This document shows, piece after piece, positions 38,040 through 47,637 of a stretch of DNA of 64,000 nucleotides. The first letter of the stretch is position 1. The number at the start of each line of letters is the position of its first letter. Below the pieces are notes generated by a model. The model did not search any database. It saw only the letters and a list, made by a program, of their open reading frames with translations, and had not been told where the DNA came from. Position numbers and translations under genes: made by a program. This DNA comes from Candidatus Pantoea varia. Lineage in GTDB: Bacteria; Pseudomonadota; Gammaproteobacteria; Enterobacterales; Enterobacteriaceae. The DNA is taken from contig NZ_FOVG01000001.1 in assembly GCF_900115075.1 (NCBI RefSeq), positions 124,001 through 188,000 on the forward strand, given 5' to 3'.

Positions 38040-39062
38040 ATGACCGATTTAATCAGCGTAGCCAGACTGGCAGGGGTCTCCCGCGCAACCGCTGCGCGCG
38101 CCTTTTCTGATCCTCACCTGCTAAAACCGGGCACGCTGCGGAAGGTGCTTGCCGCCTCCGAACAGATGGGCTTTCGCCCGAATCATATTGCCCGTCAACT
38201 CCGTACCCGGCACTCCACCACACTTGGCGTTCTGCTGCCTTCACTGCTCAATCCGGTTTTTGCCATGCAACTGCAGGCGATGGAGCAGCAGGCCCGGCAG
38301 GCCGGCTATGCGCTGCTGGTGGCGACCAGTGATTATCAGGCCGAGCGGGAAGCGGCCATTATCGAACATATGCTGCACCAGCGTGTCGCCGGTCTGGTTC
38401 TGACGGTGGCGGACGCGGACAGCAGTACGCTACTGCCGACGCTGGCGGCGGCGAAGATGCCCTTTGTACTGACTCACAACGTCCCGCAACGGCACGAATG
38501 GCCCGCGCTGTGCGTCGACAATCGCAAAGCGATGGCTGAAGCGACCGCCCATCTCATCTCGCTCGGCCACCGCCATATCGTGATGGCCGCTGGCCCGATG
38601 CAGCAATCTGACCGCGCCCGTCTGCGCTATCTCGGCTATTGCCAGGCCATGCAGCAGGCGGGTCTGACGCCGCAGGCGATGATTGAGATGCCCAGCCATA
38701 TCCACTCCGATTTTAAACCGCTGCTGCCGCTGATGAATGCGCCTTCGCCGCTGACGGCGGTGATTTGCAGTAACGATCTGCTGGCTATCAGCCTGCTGGG
38801 CGCTGCTGCGCGCGCTGGCATCAGCGTACCCCATCAGCTCTCCGTCATCGGCTTCGACGGGATCGAGTTGGGTGAACAGCTTTCACCGTCACTGGCCAGC
38901 GTGGTTCAGCCGATTGCGTTGATGGGAACGCGCGCCATCGATCTGCTTCTGAATCCGGGCGGCAAAACCCACGTGCTGGCCCATCACTTACGGCCTGGGG
39001 AGAGTATCGCCCCGGCATTTAATGGTTCTATTTCAGGGAAACATCATGTCACTCACCGTTAA
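38040..39062 (+). CDS. LacI-family transcriptional regulator of the adjacent ABC/phosphodiesterase operon
   Basis: The 340-residue protein has an N-terminal LacI helix-turn-helix (LISVARLAGVSRATAARAFS, about 3-22), a hinge (HIARQLRTRHSTTLGVLLP), and a periplasmic-binding-protein-like effector domain (about 60-325; VICSNDLLAISLLGAA, VIGFDGIELGE). ATG 38040 has GAGG upstream; the frame is open to 38004 inside the palindrome. Its 3' end overlaps the binding-protein gene by 17 bases, so regulator and transporter are probably one transcript, controlled at the upstream palindrome. Confidence 0.9.
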   Translation: MTDLISVARLAGVSRATAARAFSDPHLLKPGTLRKVLAASEQMGFRPNHIARQLRTRHSTTLGVLLPSLLNPVFAMQLQAMEQQARQAGYALLVATSDYQAEREAAIIEHMLHQRVAGLVLTVADADSSTLLPTLAAAKMPFVLTHNVPQRHEWPALCVDNRKAMAEATAHLISLGHRHIVMAAGPMQQSDRARLRYLGYCQAMQQAGLTPQAMIEMPSHIHSDFKPLLPLMNAPSPLTAVICSNDLLAISLLGAAARAGISVPHQLSVIGFDGIELGEQLSPSLASVVQPIALMGTRAIDLLLNPGGKTHVLAHHLRPGESIAPAFNGSISGKHHVTHR

Positions 39063-40068
39063 CATCAGACAGATCGCCAGCGCTGCACTGCTGGCCGGAT
39101 GCACGCTCACCAGTTCATGGGCGCAGGCGGCGGAAAATGCTATCTGCTACAACTGCCCGCCAGAGTGGGCCGACTGGGCCACGCAGCTCCAGGCAATCGA
39201 AAAAGCGACCGGCATTCATGTGCCGCAGGACAATAAAAATTCGGGTCAGGCGCTGGCGCAACTGGTCGCTGAGAAAAACAATCCGGTCGCCGACGTGGTC
39301 TATTACGGCGTCAGCTTCGGCATTCAGGCCGTTAGCGCCGACGTGGTCAGCGCTTACAAACCGGCTAACTGGGATCAGATCCCGGCAGGTATGAAGGATC
39401 CGGCAGGCAAATGGGTGGCGCTGCACTCCGGAACCATGGGCTTTATGGTCAATATTGATGCGCTGGGCGGCGCGCCGGTGCCGCGCTCCTGGGATGATCT
39501 GCTGAAGCCGGAATATAAAGGCATGGTGGGCTATCTCGATCCGGCCAGCGCCTTTGTGGGCTATGTCGCGGCGGTGGCGGTGAATCAGGCCAAAGGCGGC
39601 AGCCTGCATGACTTCACGCCAGCGATTAACTGGTTCAAGGCGCTGCAACGCAACCAGCCGATTGTGCCTAAGCAGACCGCCTATGCCCGGCTGATTTCGG
39701 GCGAAATCCCGATTCTGATCGACTATGACTTCAACGCCTATCGCGCCCGCTACAAAGATCACGCCAATGTCGAATTTGTTATTCCCAGCGAGGGAACGGT
39801 CACGGTGCCTTACGTCATCAGCCTGGTGAAAAACGCGCCGCATCCGGCTAATGGTAAGAAAGTCATTGATTTCGTGCTGTCAGATGCCGGTCAGGCGATC
39901 TGGGCCAATGCCTGGCTGCGTCCGGTCCGGGCGGGGGCGATGTCACCCGAAGCGAAGAAATATTTCCTGCCTGACAGTGATTATGCGCGTGCCCATACGG
40001 TGGATTATCAGCAGATGGCGGATGCACAGAAGGGCTTCTCGGCGCGCTATCTGAGTGAGATTCGCTGA
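39046..40068 (+). CDS. ABC importer periplasmic substrate-binding protein
   Basis: The 340-residue protein has a signal peptide (about 1-28, ending WAQA) and a type 2 periplasmic-binding fold of the iron/spermidine/2-aminoethylphosphonate superfamily (VADVVYYGVSFGIQAV, YKGMVGYLDPASAFVGYVAAV, LIDYDFNAYRARY). The mature N-terminus carries two cysteines (CYNC). Linkage to a metallophosphodiesterase suggests an organophosphate ligand such as a glycerophosphodiester, but this is inference. Its stop overlaps the next start (TGATG). Confidence 0.85.
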   Translation: MSLTVNIRQIASAALLAGCTLTSSWAQAAENAICYNCPPEWADWATQLQAIEKATGIHVPQDNKNSGQALAQLVAEKNNPVADVVYYGVSFGIQAVSADVVSAYKPANWDQIPAGMKDPAGKWVALHSGTMGFMVNIDALGGAPVPRSWDDLLKPEYKGMVGYLDPASAFVGYVAAVAVNQAKGGSLHDFTPAINWFKALQRNQPIVPKQTAYARLISGEIPILIDYDFNAYRARYKDHANVEFVIPSEGTVTVPYVISLVKNAPHPANGKKVIDFVLSDAGQAIWANAWLRPVRAGAMSPEAKKYFLPDSDYARAHTVDYQQMADAQKGFSARYLSEIR

Positions 40069-40943
40069 TGACACGCTCAGCAATCAATCCGTTTGCTGCT
40101 GGCGGTTCGGTTCGTCACCGGCGCCGCCCGCTGGGGGCAAACTGGCCGTGGATGCTGCTGCCTGCGCTGCTCTTCTTTGCGGCCTTCTGGCTGCTGCCGT
40201 TTGCCCGCCTGTTGCAGATGGGTATGACGGAGGATCGTACCACGCACCACAGCGGCTACTGGACGGTGATCAGCCAGCCGCAGTATCTGCAAAGCCTGCT
40301 GAATACGGTGCTGCTCTCGGCGGCGGTGACGCTGGTGACGCTGCTGATTGCTACGGTAGTGGGCTGCTTTCTGGCGCGGCAGCGCTTTTCCGGGCGAGGC
40401 ACGCTGCTGGCGCTGCTGACCTTTCCGCTGGCCTTTCCGGGGGTAGTGGTGGGATTTCTGATGGTGATGCTGGCGGGGCGTCAGGGTGTACTGGCGCAAC
40501 TCAGCCTCAGCCTGTTTCATGAACGCTGGGTCTTCGCCTATTCACTCAGCGGCTTATTTGTTGGCTATCTCTACTTTTCGCTGCCGCGCGCCATCGTGAC
40601 GCTGGTGGCGGCCAGTGAGAAGCTGGATCGATCGCTGGAAGAAGCGGCCCGTTCGCTGGGTGCCAGTCAGTGGCGCATCATCATTGACGTCATTATACCG
40701 GGGCTGAAACCGGCGCTGCTCTCCTGCGGCGCGCTTTGTTTCGCCACCAGCATGGGCGCGTTTGGCACCGCCTTTACGCTTGGCACTGAGCTCGCTGTGC
40801 TGCCGCTGACCATTTATGGCGAATTCACCAATTACGCCAACTTTGCCACTGCGGCGGCACTCTCGGTGGTGATGGGGGCGGTGGCCTGGCTGGCGCTGAT
40901 GCTGGCTAATGGGCTTTCGCGCCGCAAGGAGCATGCATCATGA
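40068..40943 (+). CDS. ABC importer permease, subunit 1
   Basis: The 291-residue inner-membrane protein has about six hydrophobic helices and the EAA-type ATPase-contact loop LEEAARSLGASQWRIIIDVIIPGLKPAL at about 190-217. It is typical of the first permease of spermidine/iron/phosphonate-type importers. Start and stop overlap the flanking genes (1 and 4 bases), indicating a tightly coupled operon. Confidence 0.88.
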   Translation: MTRSAINPFAAGGSVRHRRRPLGANWPWMLLPALLFFAAFWLLPFARLLQMGMTEDRTTHHSGYWTVISQPQYLQSLLNTVLLSAAVTLVTLLIATVVGCFLARQRFSGRGTLLALLTFPLAFPGVVVGFLMVMLAGRQGVLAQLSLSLFHERWVFAYSLSGLFVGYLYFSLPRAIVTLVAASEKLDRSLEEAARSLGASQWRIIIDVIIPGLKPALLSCGALCFATSMGAFGTAFTLGTELAVLPLTIYGEFTNYANFATAAALSVVMGAVAWLALMLANGLSRRKEHAS

Positions 40944-41755
40944 AGCGCCGGGGCCTGTTCTGGCTGCAGGTGGCGATCACCAGCCTCACCGTGCTGTTTA
41001 TGATCGTGCCGGTTGTGCTCTCAATGCTGGCGGGCGTTACGCAGAACTACTTCGCTGGTCTGCGCAGCGGCCTGACGCTGAAGTGGGTGGAACAGGTGTG
41101 GCAGATGTATGCCGACACCTTCTGGCTGTCGCTGCTGATTGCCCTGAGTTGTCTGGCGGTAACCGTTATTGCTGGCGTGCCAGCGGCCTGGGGCTTACTG
41201 AAGTCACCGTCACGCTGGGCCTCACGCATTGAGGAGTGCCTGATGCTGCCGGTGGCGTTGCCTGGCCTCGCTACCGCGCTGGGCATCATTCTGCTTTATG
41301 GTCAGTTCAGCGCGTTGCGCGACAGCTGGCTCTTCATCCTGATCGGCCATGTGCTCTTTACGCTGCCGTTTATGATCCGGCCGGTACTGTCGGTGATGCA
41401 GGCGATTGATCTGCCGCGCCTTGAAGAGGCCGCTGCCAGCCTGGGCGCGGGCTTCTGGCATCGCTTCTTTACTGTGGTCGTCCCCAACTGTCGCAACGGC
41501 ATTCTGGCGGGCGCATTTATGGTGATCACCCTGTCGGTGGGGGAGTTCAACATCACCTGGATGTTGCATACGCCACTGACCAAAACCCTGCCGGTCGGGC
41601 TGGCCGACAGCTACACCTCGATGCGGCTGGAAGTCGGATCCGCCTACACCCTGATCTTCATTATGATGATTTTACCGCTGCTGCTGTTGCTCAACGCCTG
41701 TAATCACTGGCTGGAACAGCAAACTTCGCGGCAGCAGAGAGAGGAAACCGTATGA
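40940..41755 (+). CDS. ABC importer permease, subunit 2
   Basis: The 271-residue inner-membrane protein has about six helices and the contact loop LEEAAASLGAGFWHRFFTVVVPNCRNGI. It pairs with subunit 1 to form the heterodimeric channel. It overlaps both neighbours by 4 bases. Family resemblance is to PotC/PhnV-like permeases; substrate cannot be read from the sequence. Confidence 0.88.
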   Translation: MKRRGLFWLQVAITSLTVLFMIVPVVLSMLAGVTQNYFAGLRSGLTLKWVEQVWQMYADTFWLSLLIALSCLAVTVIAGVPAAWGLLKSPSRWASRIEECLMLPVALPGLATALGIILLYGQFSALRDSWLFILIGHVLFTLPFMIRPVLSVMQAIDLPRLEEAAASLGAGFWHRFFTVVVPNCRNGILAGAFMVITLSVGEFNITWMLHTPLTKTLPVGLADSYTSMRLEVGSAYTLIFIMMILPLLLLLNACNHWLEQQTSRQQREETV

Positions 41756-42735
41756 AAGAGGCCGTCAATGTGACGCTGCGCCACTGCTCGCGTCGCTTCA
41801 ATCAGCAGGTCGCGCTACATCCGCTCGATCTGCGGGTCCATGCCGGAGAAACGCTGGTTCTGCTGGGACCGTCGGGCTGCGGCAAAACCACGCTGCTGCG
41901 TATCATCAGCGGCCTGGAAAGCAGCGATCCGCCGGGCGAGATCTGGTTTGATCAGCGTAACGTTACCGCGCTGCCGATTGAGAAACGCAATGTCGGCATG
42001 GTGTTCCAGAACTACGCCCTGTTCCCGACGCTCAATGTGGCGCAGAACATCGCCTATGGCCTGAAGGTGCAGGGCGTGCCGCGTGCCGAGCGTGAGGCGC
42101 GGGTCGCAGAGATGCTGGCGCTGGTTGATCTGACACCTCTGGCACATCGCGCGATTGATCAGTTGTCCGGCGGGCAGAAGCAGCGTGTGGCGCTGGCACG
42201 TGCGCTGGCCGCCCGGCCTAAAGTCCTGCTGTTTGATGAGCCGCTGGCGGCGCTCGACGCCAGGCTGCGCGATCGTCTGCGGCTGGAGATCGGCGCGCTG
42301 CTCAAGCGGCTGGCGATCACCGCCGTTTACGTCACTCACGATCAGCAGGAGGCGATGGCGCTGGGCGATCGCATCGCGGTGATGGAGCAGGGCCGTCTGG
42401 TTCAGCTCGATACGCCGCAGGGCATCTATCAACGCCCGGCTTCGCGCTTTGTGGCTGATTTTGTGGGGGCCATTAACTGCATCGCGCACGATCCCGACGG
42501 TCAGCCGCTGCGTTTTTGCCGCCCGGAAGATGTGCTGCTGGCCGACGACACCCGCTATCCCCAGCGCGGCGTGGTAGTGGGCAGCACGTTTCTCGGTGCC
42601 TCGCAGCGCTTACTGATCGATATCGGGCTGGATAGCCCCATTCAGGTAGAACGTCATGCCCGCGAAATCTGGCAGCCAGGGCAGCGCATCAGCTGGTCGC
42701 TGACAAGCCACGCCGCGCTGGAATTCAGTTGCTAA
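41752..42735 (+). CDS. ABC importer ATPase with C-terminal TOBE-like domain
   Basis: The 327-residue ATPase has Walker A GPSGCGKTT (39-47), the Q-loop VGMVFQNYALFP, the signature LSGGQKQRVALARAL, Walker B LLFDEPLAALD, and the H-loop VYVTHDQQEAMAL. The C-terminal part (about 235-327) fits the TOBE/OB regulatory domain of the CUT1/spermidine/iron class. It is followed after 10 bases by the phosphodiesterase gene with its own strong RBS. Confidence 0.92.
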   Translation: MKEAVNVTLRHCSRRFNQQVALHPLDLRVHAGETLVLLGPSGCGKTTLLRIISGLESSDPPGEIWFDQRNVTALPIEKRNVGMVFQNYALFPTLNVAQNIAYGLKVQGVPRAEREARVAEMLALVDLTPLAHRAIDQLSGGQKQRVALARALAARPKVLLFDEPLAALDARLRDRLRLEIGALLKRLAITAVYVTHDQQEAMALGDRIAVMEQGRLVQLDTPQGIYQRPASRFVADFVGAINCIAHDPDGQPLRFCRPEDVLLADDTRYPQRGVVVGSTFLGASQRLLIDIGLDSPIQVERHAREIWQPGQRISWSLTSHAALEFSC

Positions 42736-42745
42736 GGAGTCTGTA

Positions 42746-43576
42746 GTGTCTGTTCAACCCACAGTGATCGCGCAAATCAGCGATCTGCATATCAAGGCCA
42801 ATGGCCGCCTCTCGTACAAGCAGGTCGATACTCATGCGGCGTTACTGCAGGTTATCGATACCCTTAACGCGCTGCAGCCGCAACCCGATGTGGTGGTGAT
42901 TACCGGCGACCTGGTCGATTTTGGCAGGCCGGAAGAGTATCAGACGCTGCGCGAAACCCTGCAGCGCCTGCAGCTGCCGTTTTATCTGATGGCGGGCAAT
43001 CACGACGACCGCGAGGCGCTGCGTGCTGCCTTCCCGGATCATGCCTATCTGCAGACAGGGCCGACACTGAACTGGCAGCTCAGCGTGGGAGGCGTCAGGC
43101 TGCTGGCGCTGGACTCCAGCGTGCCGCAACAGCCGTGGGGGGAACTGGACGAGCAACAACTGCAATGGCTGGATCAGGCACTGAGCGCGGCCGCCGATCA
43201 GCCCACGCTGGTCATGCTGCATCATCCTCCTTTTGCCTGCGGCATTGCCCATATGGATCGGCAACGGCTACGTCATCCGGAGGACCTGGAGGTGATTATC
43301 GCCCGTCATCCGCAGGTTGAGCGGGTGCTGTGCGGTCATCTGCATCGCAGCCTCCATAGCCGCTTTGCAGGCACCCTGGCCTGCGTCGCACCGGGCGTGT
43401 CGCATCAGGTGGCGCTGGATCTGCATCCTGAGGGACCCGCTCACTTTATTCTGGAGCCGCCCGGCTTTTTGCTGCACTGCTGGCAACCCGGGCAGGGAAT
43501 GGTCACGCATCAGTGTGCGATTGGTCACTTTTCTGGTCCCTGGCCTTTTTACGACAGCCAGGGATTAATCGATTAG
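42746..43576 (+). CDS. GpdQ/CpdA-like metallophosphodiesterase
   Basis: The 276-residue cytoplasmic enzyme has the complete dinuclear metallophosphatase ligand set: DLH (Asp13, His15), GDLVD (Asp55), GNHDD (Asn85, His86), HHPPF (His159/160) and GHLH (His198, His200). Closest well-known relatives are the glycerophosphodiesterase GpdQ and cyclic-nucleotide phosphodiesterase CpdA. Translation starts at GTG 42746 with AAGGAG upstream. Being last in an ABC importer operon, it probably hydrolyses the imported phosphodiester. Which diester is unknown. Confidence 0.88.
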   Translation: MSVQPTVIAQISDLHIKANGRLSYKQVDTHAALLQVIDTLNALQPQPDVVVITGDLVDFGRPEEYQTLRETLQRLQLPFYLMAGNHDDREALRAAFPDHAYLQTGPTLNWQLSVGGVRLLALDSSVPQQPWGELDEQQLQWLDQALSAAADQPTLVMLHHPPFACGIAHMDRQRLRHPEDLEVIIARHPQVERVLCGHLHRSLHSRFAGTLACVAPGVSHQVALDLHPEGPAHFILEPPGFLLHCWQPGQGMVTHQCAIGHFSGPWPFYDSQGLID

Positions 43577-43736
43577 TGCCAGCCAAATCTGTATTAAGCG
43601 GGGTGAAATTTGTCTTAGTGCTGCTCAAAAATGCCGACACAGTGTAGACTTAAGCCCGGATATCAGGGCCTCTGGCACACATAAAAATATAATCAGGCAT
43701 TTACGACATGACATTCATCTCCGGGGCGGCGACGCC

Positions 43737-45302
43737 ATGCTAAAGCTCTTTCGGCCCAAGGCCGATTTGCGCAATCTGATCGCCCTGCTGGTGATTGTCA
43801 GCATTGTTATCACGCTCGCGAACACGCTCTACGCGACCTGGCGGGTTCAGCGCCAGGTGCTGATCGATTCCACACTGGAGGCGAACCGGGCCTATGCCGC
43901 CAAACTTGCCTCAACCAGTGAAATCTTCTTCCAGCTGGCGCAGTCGCAACTGCACTACAGCGCCAATCAGCTCAGCCGTGACTTTGGTAATGAGCGTCTG
44001 CTGGAAAGTGAAGTTAACCGCCTGCGTGAGCAGACCACCAGTTTCAACTCAGTCGCGATAGTGGATGCGCAGGGCGTGATCAAAGCGATCTCCCCTGAAT
44101 CACTGACGCTGAAAGGGATGCATCTCACCAGCGACACCACGCGGGAGGCGCTGACCCTGCGACAGCCGAGCATCAGTAAGCCCACGCTTTCTGCTGCCAA
44201 TAATCTGCTGGTGTTTGTCTCCTGGCCAGTCTGGAGCCCCGAGGGTGACTATCTGGGCTATATCGGCGGCACTATCTATCTGAAGAAAAAAAGCATTCTG
44301 AATGCGCTGCTGGGTGAGCAGTTCTACCGGGATGGCACCACGGTCTACGTGCTCGACAGTAATAATGAGGTGCTGTACCACCAGAATCGTCAGTTGATTG
44401 GCAAAACGCTGCCCGCCATCGTCAGTCCGCGTGATGACCAGACTAATGGCTCGCTGATGATGGCCGGTCCGGGCAATACGACTCAGCTGGCAGGCTTTGC
44501 GGTCGTGCCGACCACCGGCTGGACCGTGGTGGCGCTCAAGCCGATTAACGTCACGCTGGATCCGCTGTCGGGTCTGTTAATGAAAGTCCTGAAAAACTCA
44601 GTGCCGTTTGCGCTGCTGACCTTGCTGGTGGCTGTGGTGCTGGCGCGTCTGATTGCCCGGCCACTTTTCCAGCTGGCCCGCAAAGCCAGCCGGATGGATG
44701 CGCAGGGCGTCTCAAAAGAGATTGGCGGCATCACCGCCTGGTATTTTGAGGCGGCACAGGTTAAGCGTGCGCTGCTCACCGGGATTGGTCTGGTGCAGGA
44801 CAAAATCGGTCGGCTGAACTCGGAAGCGCAGACGGATCCGCTGACCCAGTTGCTGAACCGCCGCGGTCTGAATGCCGTGCTGGAGTATTACCGTACGGTG
44901 CGCCAGCCTTTCTCGGTGCTGGCGCTGGATATCGATCACTTCAAAAACGTCAACGACAGCTGGGGCCACGACGTGGGCGACCGGGTGATTCAGCAGGTGG
45001 CGAGTACGCTGCGTGCCAGTGCCCGTCAGTCTGATGTGGTCTGTCGCAACGGTGGAGAGGAGTTTCTGATGCTGTTGCCGGGAACGGCACTGGATGAGGC
45101 GCAGATCATCGCGGAGCGCGTGCGGCTGGGCATTGCCGAAGCCTGGCTCACCGACGTGGGGCGAATTACCCTCTCTATCGGCGTGGCGGTCTGGAACGGA
45201 TCGCAGGATGCCGGACTGGAAAGCAGCTTAAAACAGGCCGATGCGGCACTCTATGAGGCAAAAAATGCCGGGCGTAACTGCGTTATTATTGCTGCATCTT
45301 AA
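43737..45302 (+). CDS. Membrane-bound diguanylate cyclase with periplasmic sensor domain
   Basis: The 521-residue protein has a transmembrane helix (about 12-33), a periplasmic Cache-like sensor domain (about 34-285), a second helix (about 286-308), a HAMP-like linker, and a GGDEF domain (about 365-520). The active-site motif is GGEEF (439-443), an active variant, so c-di-GMP synthesis is expected. The RxxD inhibitory I-site is present five residues upstream (Arg430-Asp433), indicating product feedback. TATAAT at 43688-43693 may be its -10 box. It lies 160 bases after the phosphodiesterase gene and is probably separately transcribed. Confidence 0.92.
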   Translation: MLKLFRPKADLRNLIALLVIVSIVITLANTLYATWRVQRQVLIDSTLEANRAYAAKLASTSEIFFQLAQSQLHYSANQLSRDFGNERLLESEVNRLREQTTSFNSVAIVDAQGVIKAISPESLTLKGMHLTSDTTREALTLRQPSISKPTLSAANNLLVFVSWPVWSPEGDYLGYIGGTIYLKKKSILNALLGEQFYRDGTTVYVLDSNNEVLYHQNRQLIGKTLPAIVSPRDDQTNGSLMMAGPGNTTQLAGFAVVPTTGWTVVALKPINVTLDPLSGLLMKVLKNSVPFALLTLLVAVVLARLIARPLFQLARKASRMDAQGVSKEIGGITAWYFEAAQVKRALLTGIGLVQDKIGRLNSEAQTDPLTQLLNRRGLNAVLEYYRTVRQPFSVLALDIDHFKNVNDSWGHDVGDRVIQQVASTLRASARQSDVVCRNGGEEFLMLLPGTALDEAQIIAERVRLGIAEAWLTDVGRITLSIGVAVWNGSQDAGLESSLKQADAALYEAKNAGRNCVIIAAS

Positions 45303-45400
45303 TCGCCAGAACTCCGGGTGTTTCGCAACTGCACGATAAAGATGTGTGGGGAAGGGGAGTTAAGCAGGGCGCGGCGATCAGGCTAACGCGCCCCTCAACA

Positions 45401-45868
45401 TCAGGCTGACTTAATGTAATCCAGCACCATGTCGTGGTGATTCGAGGTCTTAAAGTTATCAAACACTTTTTCGATCTTGCCCTCAGCATCCACCAGGAAG
45501 CTGATGCGATGAATGCCGTCATAGGTTTTCCCCATAAACGTTTTTTCACCCCAGACGCCAAACGCCTGGCAGACCTCATGATTTTCATCTGACAGCAGCG
45601 TAAAGTTCAGCAGCTCTTTTTCGACAAACTTTGACAGCTTTTCTGGTTTGTCGGTGCTGATACCCAGCACTTCCACACCCGCTTTCTTCAACTCATCCAT
45701 GTTGTCACGCAGACCGCACGCCTGCACGGTGCAGCCTGGTGTCATCGCCTTCGGGTAGAAGTACACCAGAACGCGCTGTCCCTGGAAGTCGGTCAGATTC
45801 ACGTGTTCGCCGTCCTGGTCAGGCAGGCTAAATGCGGGTGCAGTATCTCCGGCTTTCAGTGGATTCAT
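45401..45868 (-). CDS. bcp: Thioredoxin-dependent peroxiredoxin Bcp
   Basis: Bcp reduces hydrogen peroxide and organic hydroperoxides with thioredoxin. The 155-residue product has the peroxidatic Cys46 and resolving Cys51 in TPGCTVQACGLRD, the atypical 2-Cys arrangement of E. coli Bcp. The second of two adjacent ATGs (45868) matches the E. coli start MNPLKAGD. It lies beside gcvR, as in E. coli. Confidence 0.97.
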   Translation of the reverse strand: MNPLKAGDTAPAFSLPDQDGEHVNLTDFQGQRVLVYFYPKAMTPGCTVQACGLRDNMDELKKAGVEVLGISTDKPEKLSKFVEKELLNFTLLSDENHEVCQAFGVWGEKTFMGKTYDGIHRISFLVDAEGKIEKVFDNFKTSNHHDMVLDYIKSA

Positions 45869-46019
45869 CACATCTCTCCATTTTCTTATTCAGGCTGTGG
45901 GTAATACACCATTCGGCCAGAAACGGCCAGAGGCAAAATTACCATCAGGGGGTATTTCACCACATAGCCGCGCACGCGTCAGTTATGTGGAGAAATAACT
46001 CCGGTTTATGGACCAAAGC

Positions 46020-46601
46020 TTAGCGTACTGCGCTGACAGATTCGCTGCTGTCGACGTCTGACACACTATAGAGACGCAGCGTCCCCTGCGCATTCAGCTC
46101 CTGACACAGCGTATTAAACGCCTGTTCAAACGTCGTACCACCGGTTCGCGTCGGACTGTGTGCGGTCATTTGAATATAGAGCGTTGGCGGCAAATCGTGT
46201 TGCGCAGGTGTAATACGCGACACCAGTTCGGCCACATTCATCTGATGCTTATCGATGAGATCGGTGAAGCGCTCAATAATATGCGGCGAATCGGCGACTT
46301 CAACCTGAATAAACGCGGTGTCCGGCATCGGCGGACGGAGCCGTGCGTTGGTGCGCTTCATCACGATCAGCAGTTCCAGCTCTGCCCCTTTCAGTGGCAG
46401 GGTCGATTCAATCAGTGTGATGGCGTTCCAGCTGCCCGACAGCAGCATAATAAAGGTGAACTCATCCCCAAGCATGGCAAGACGGCTATCTTCAATATTG
46501 CAACCGCAGCTGCTGACGTGTCGGGTAATGGTGTTGACGATACCCGGACGGTCAACACCGAGCGCGGTGATCACCAGATGATGGGGCTGAGATTGCGGCA
46601 A
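46020..46601 (-). CDS. gcvR: GcvR, glycine cleavage system regulator (probable TTG start)
   Basis: GcvR is an ACT-domain protein that restrains GcvA activation of gcvTHP in the absence of glycine. The two ACT domains carry LVITALGVDRPGIVNTITRHV and VEVADSPHIIERFTDLIDKH. The proposed start is TTG at 46601, with AGAGGAAA upstream, giving 193 residues and an N-terminus of exactly the E. coli length before ITALG. An ATG at 46634 would add 11 non-conserved residues. It is divergent from dapA. Confidence 0.93.
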   Translation of the reverse strand: MPQSQPHHLVITALGVDRPGIVNTITRHVSSCGCNIEDSRLAMLGDEFTFIMLLSGSWNAITLIESTLPLKGAELELLIVMKRTNARLRPPMPDTAFIQVEVADSPHIIERFTDLIDKHQMNVAELVSRITPAQHDLPPTLYIQMTAHSPTRTGGTTFEQAFNTLCQELNAQGTLRLYSVSDVDSSESVSAVR

Positions 46602-46744
46602 AATGGCTTTTCCTCTGCTTTCGCTAATAACCATAAGGTAAACATAAAAAAAACTGCTGACAAGCGCGGGAATGGCGTGGCTTGCTTGCTTTTCCCTAAG
46701 TGTAAAACGTACCATGAAGCACTTGTTTGTCGAGGGGATCGCCA

Positions 46745-47623
46745 ATGTTTACGGGAAGTATTGTTGCACTCGTTACGCCAATGGATGACAGCGGTAATGT
46801 CTGCCGGTCGAGTCTGAAAAAACTGATTGATTATCACGTCGCCAGCGGCACCGCGGCGATAGTTTCCGTCGGCACCACAGGCGAATCTGCAACCCTGAGC
46901 CATGAAGAACATGGTGATGTGGTGATGCTGACCCTGGAACTGGCCGATGGCCGAATTCCGGTGATTGCCGGAACCGGTGCAAACGCCACCGCTGAAGGCA
47001 TCTCTCTGACGAAGCGTTTTGAAAATTCCGGCGTGGTGGGTTGCCTGACCGTGACGCCTTATTACAATCGTCCGACGCAGGAAGGGCTGTTCCAGCACTT
47101 TAAAGCGATCGCGAATAGCACCAGCCTGCCCCAGATGCTGTATAACGTTCCCTCGCGTACCGGTTGTGACATGCTGCCGGAAACCGTTGCCCGCCTGGCC
47201 GAAATCAAAAATATTATCGGAATCAAAGAGGCAACCGGGAACTTATCGCGGGTTAGTCAGATCCAAGAGCTGGTTAATGAAGATTTCATTCTGGTGAGTG
47301 GCGATGACGCGACTGCGCTGGACTTTATGCAACTGGGCGGTAAAGGCGTCATTTCGGTGACCGCAAACGTCGCTGCGCGCGAAATGGTCGAACTGTGTCA
47401 ACTTGCACAGCAGGGCAATTTCGTCGAGGCACGCCGCCTGAATCAGCGTCTGATGCACCTGCACCAGACGCTTTTCTGTGAACCCAATCCTATCCCGGTG
47501 AAATGGGCTGCGAAACAGCTAGGATTAATCGCTAACGACACGCTGCGTCTGCCAATGACGCCACTGACTGCAGCCGGCCAGCCGAAAGTGGAGCAGGCGC
47601 TGGTGAAAGCGGGTTTGCGATAA
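46745..47623 (+). CDS. dapA: 4-hydroxy-tetrahydrodipicolinate synthase
   Basis: DapA condenses pyruvate with aspartate semialdehyde, the first committed step to diaminopimelate and lysine. The 292-residue product has the Schiff-base lysine Lys161 in GIKEATGN, Tyr133 in LYNVPSRTG, and the TTGE motif ([11 protein letters not shown]). ATG 46745 has GAGGGG upstream and equals the E. coli start. It is followed by bamC after 14 bases, as in E. coli. Confidence 0.98.
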   Translation: MFTGSIVALVTPMDDSGNVCRSSLKKLIDYHVASGTAAIVSVGTTGESATLSHEEHGDVVMLTLELADGRIPVIAGTGANATAEGISLTKRFENSGVVGCLTVTPYYNRPTQEGLFQHFKAIANSTSLPQMLYNVPSRTGCDMLPETVARLAEIKNIIGIKEATGNLSRVSQIQELVNEDFILVSGDDATALDFMQLGGKGVISVTANVAAREMVELCQLAQQGNFVEARRLNQRLMHLHQTLFCEPNPIPVKWAAKQLGLIANDTLRLPMTPLTAAGQPKVEQALVKAGLR

Positions 47624-47637
47624 TTTAGGGAGTTTGA

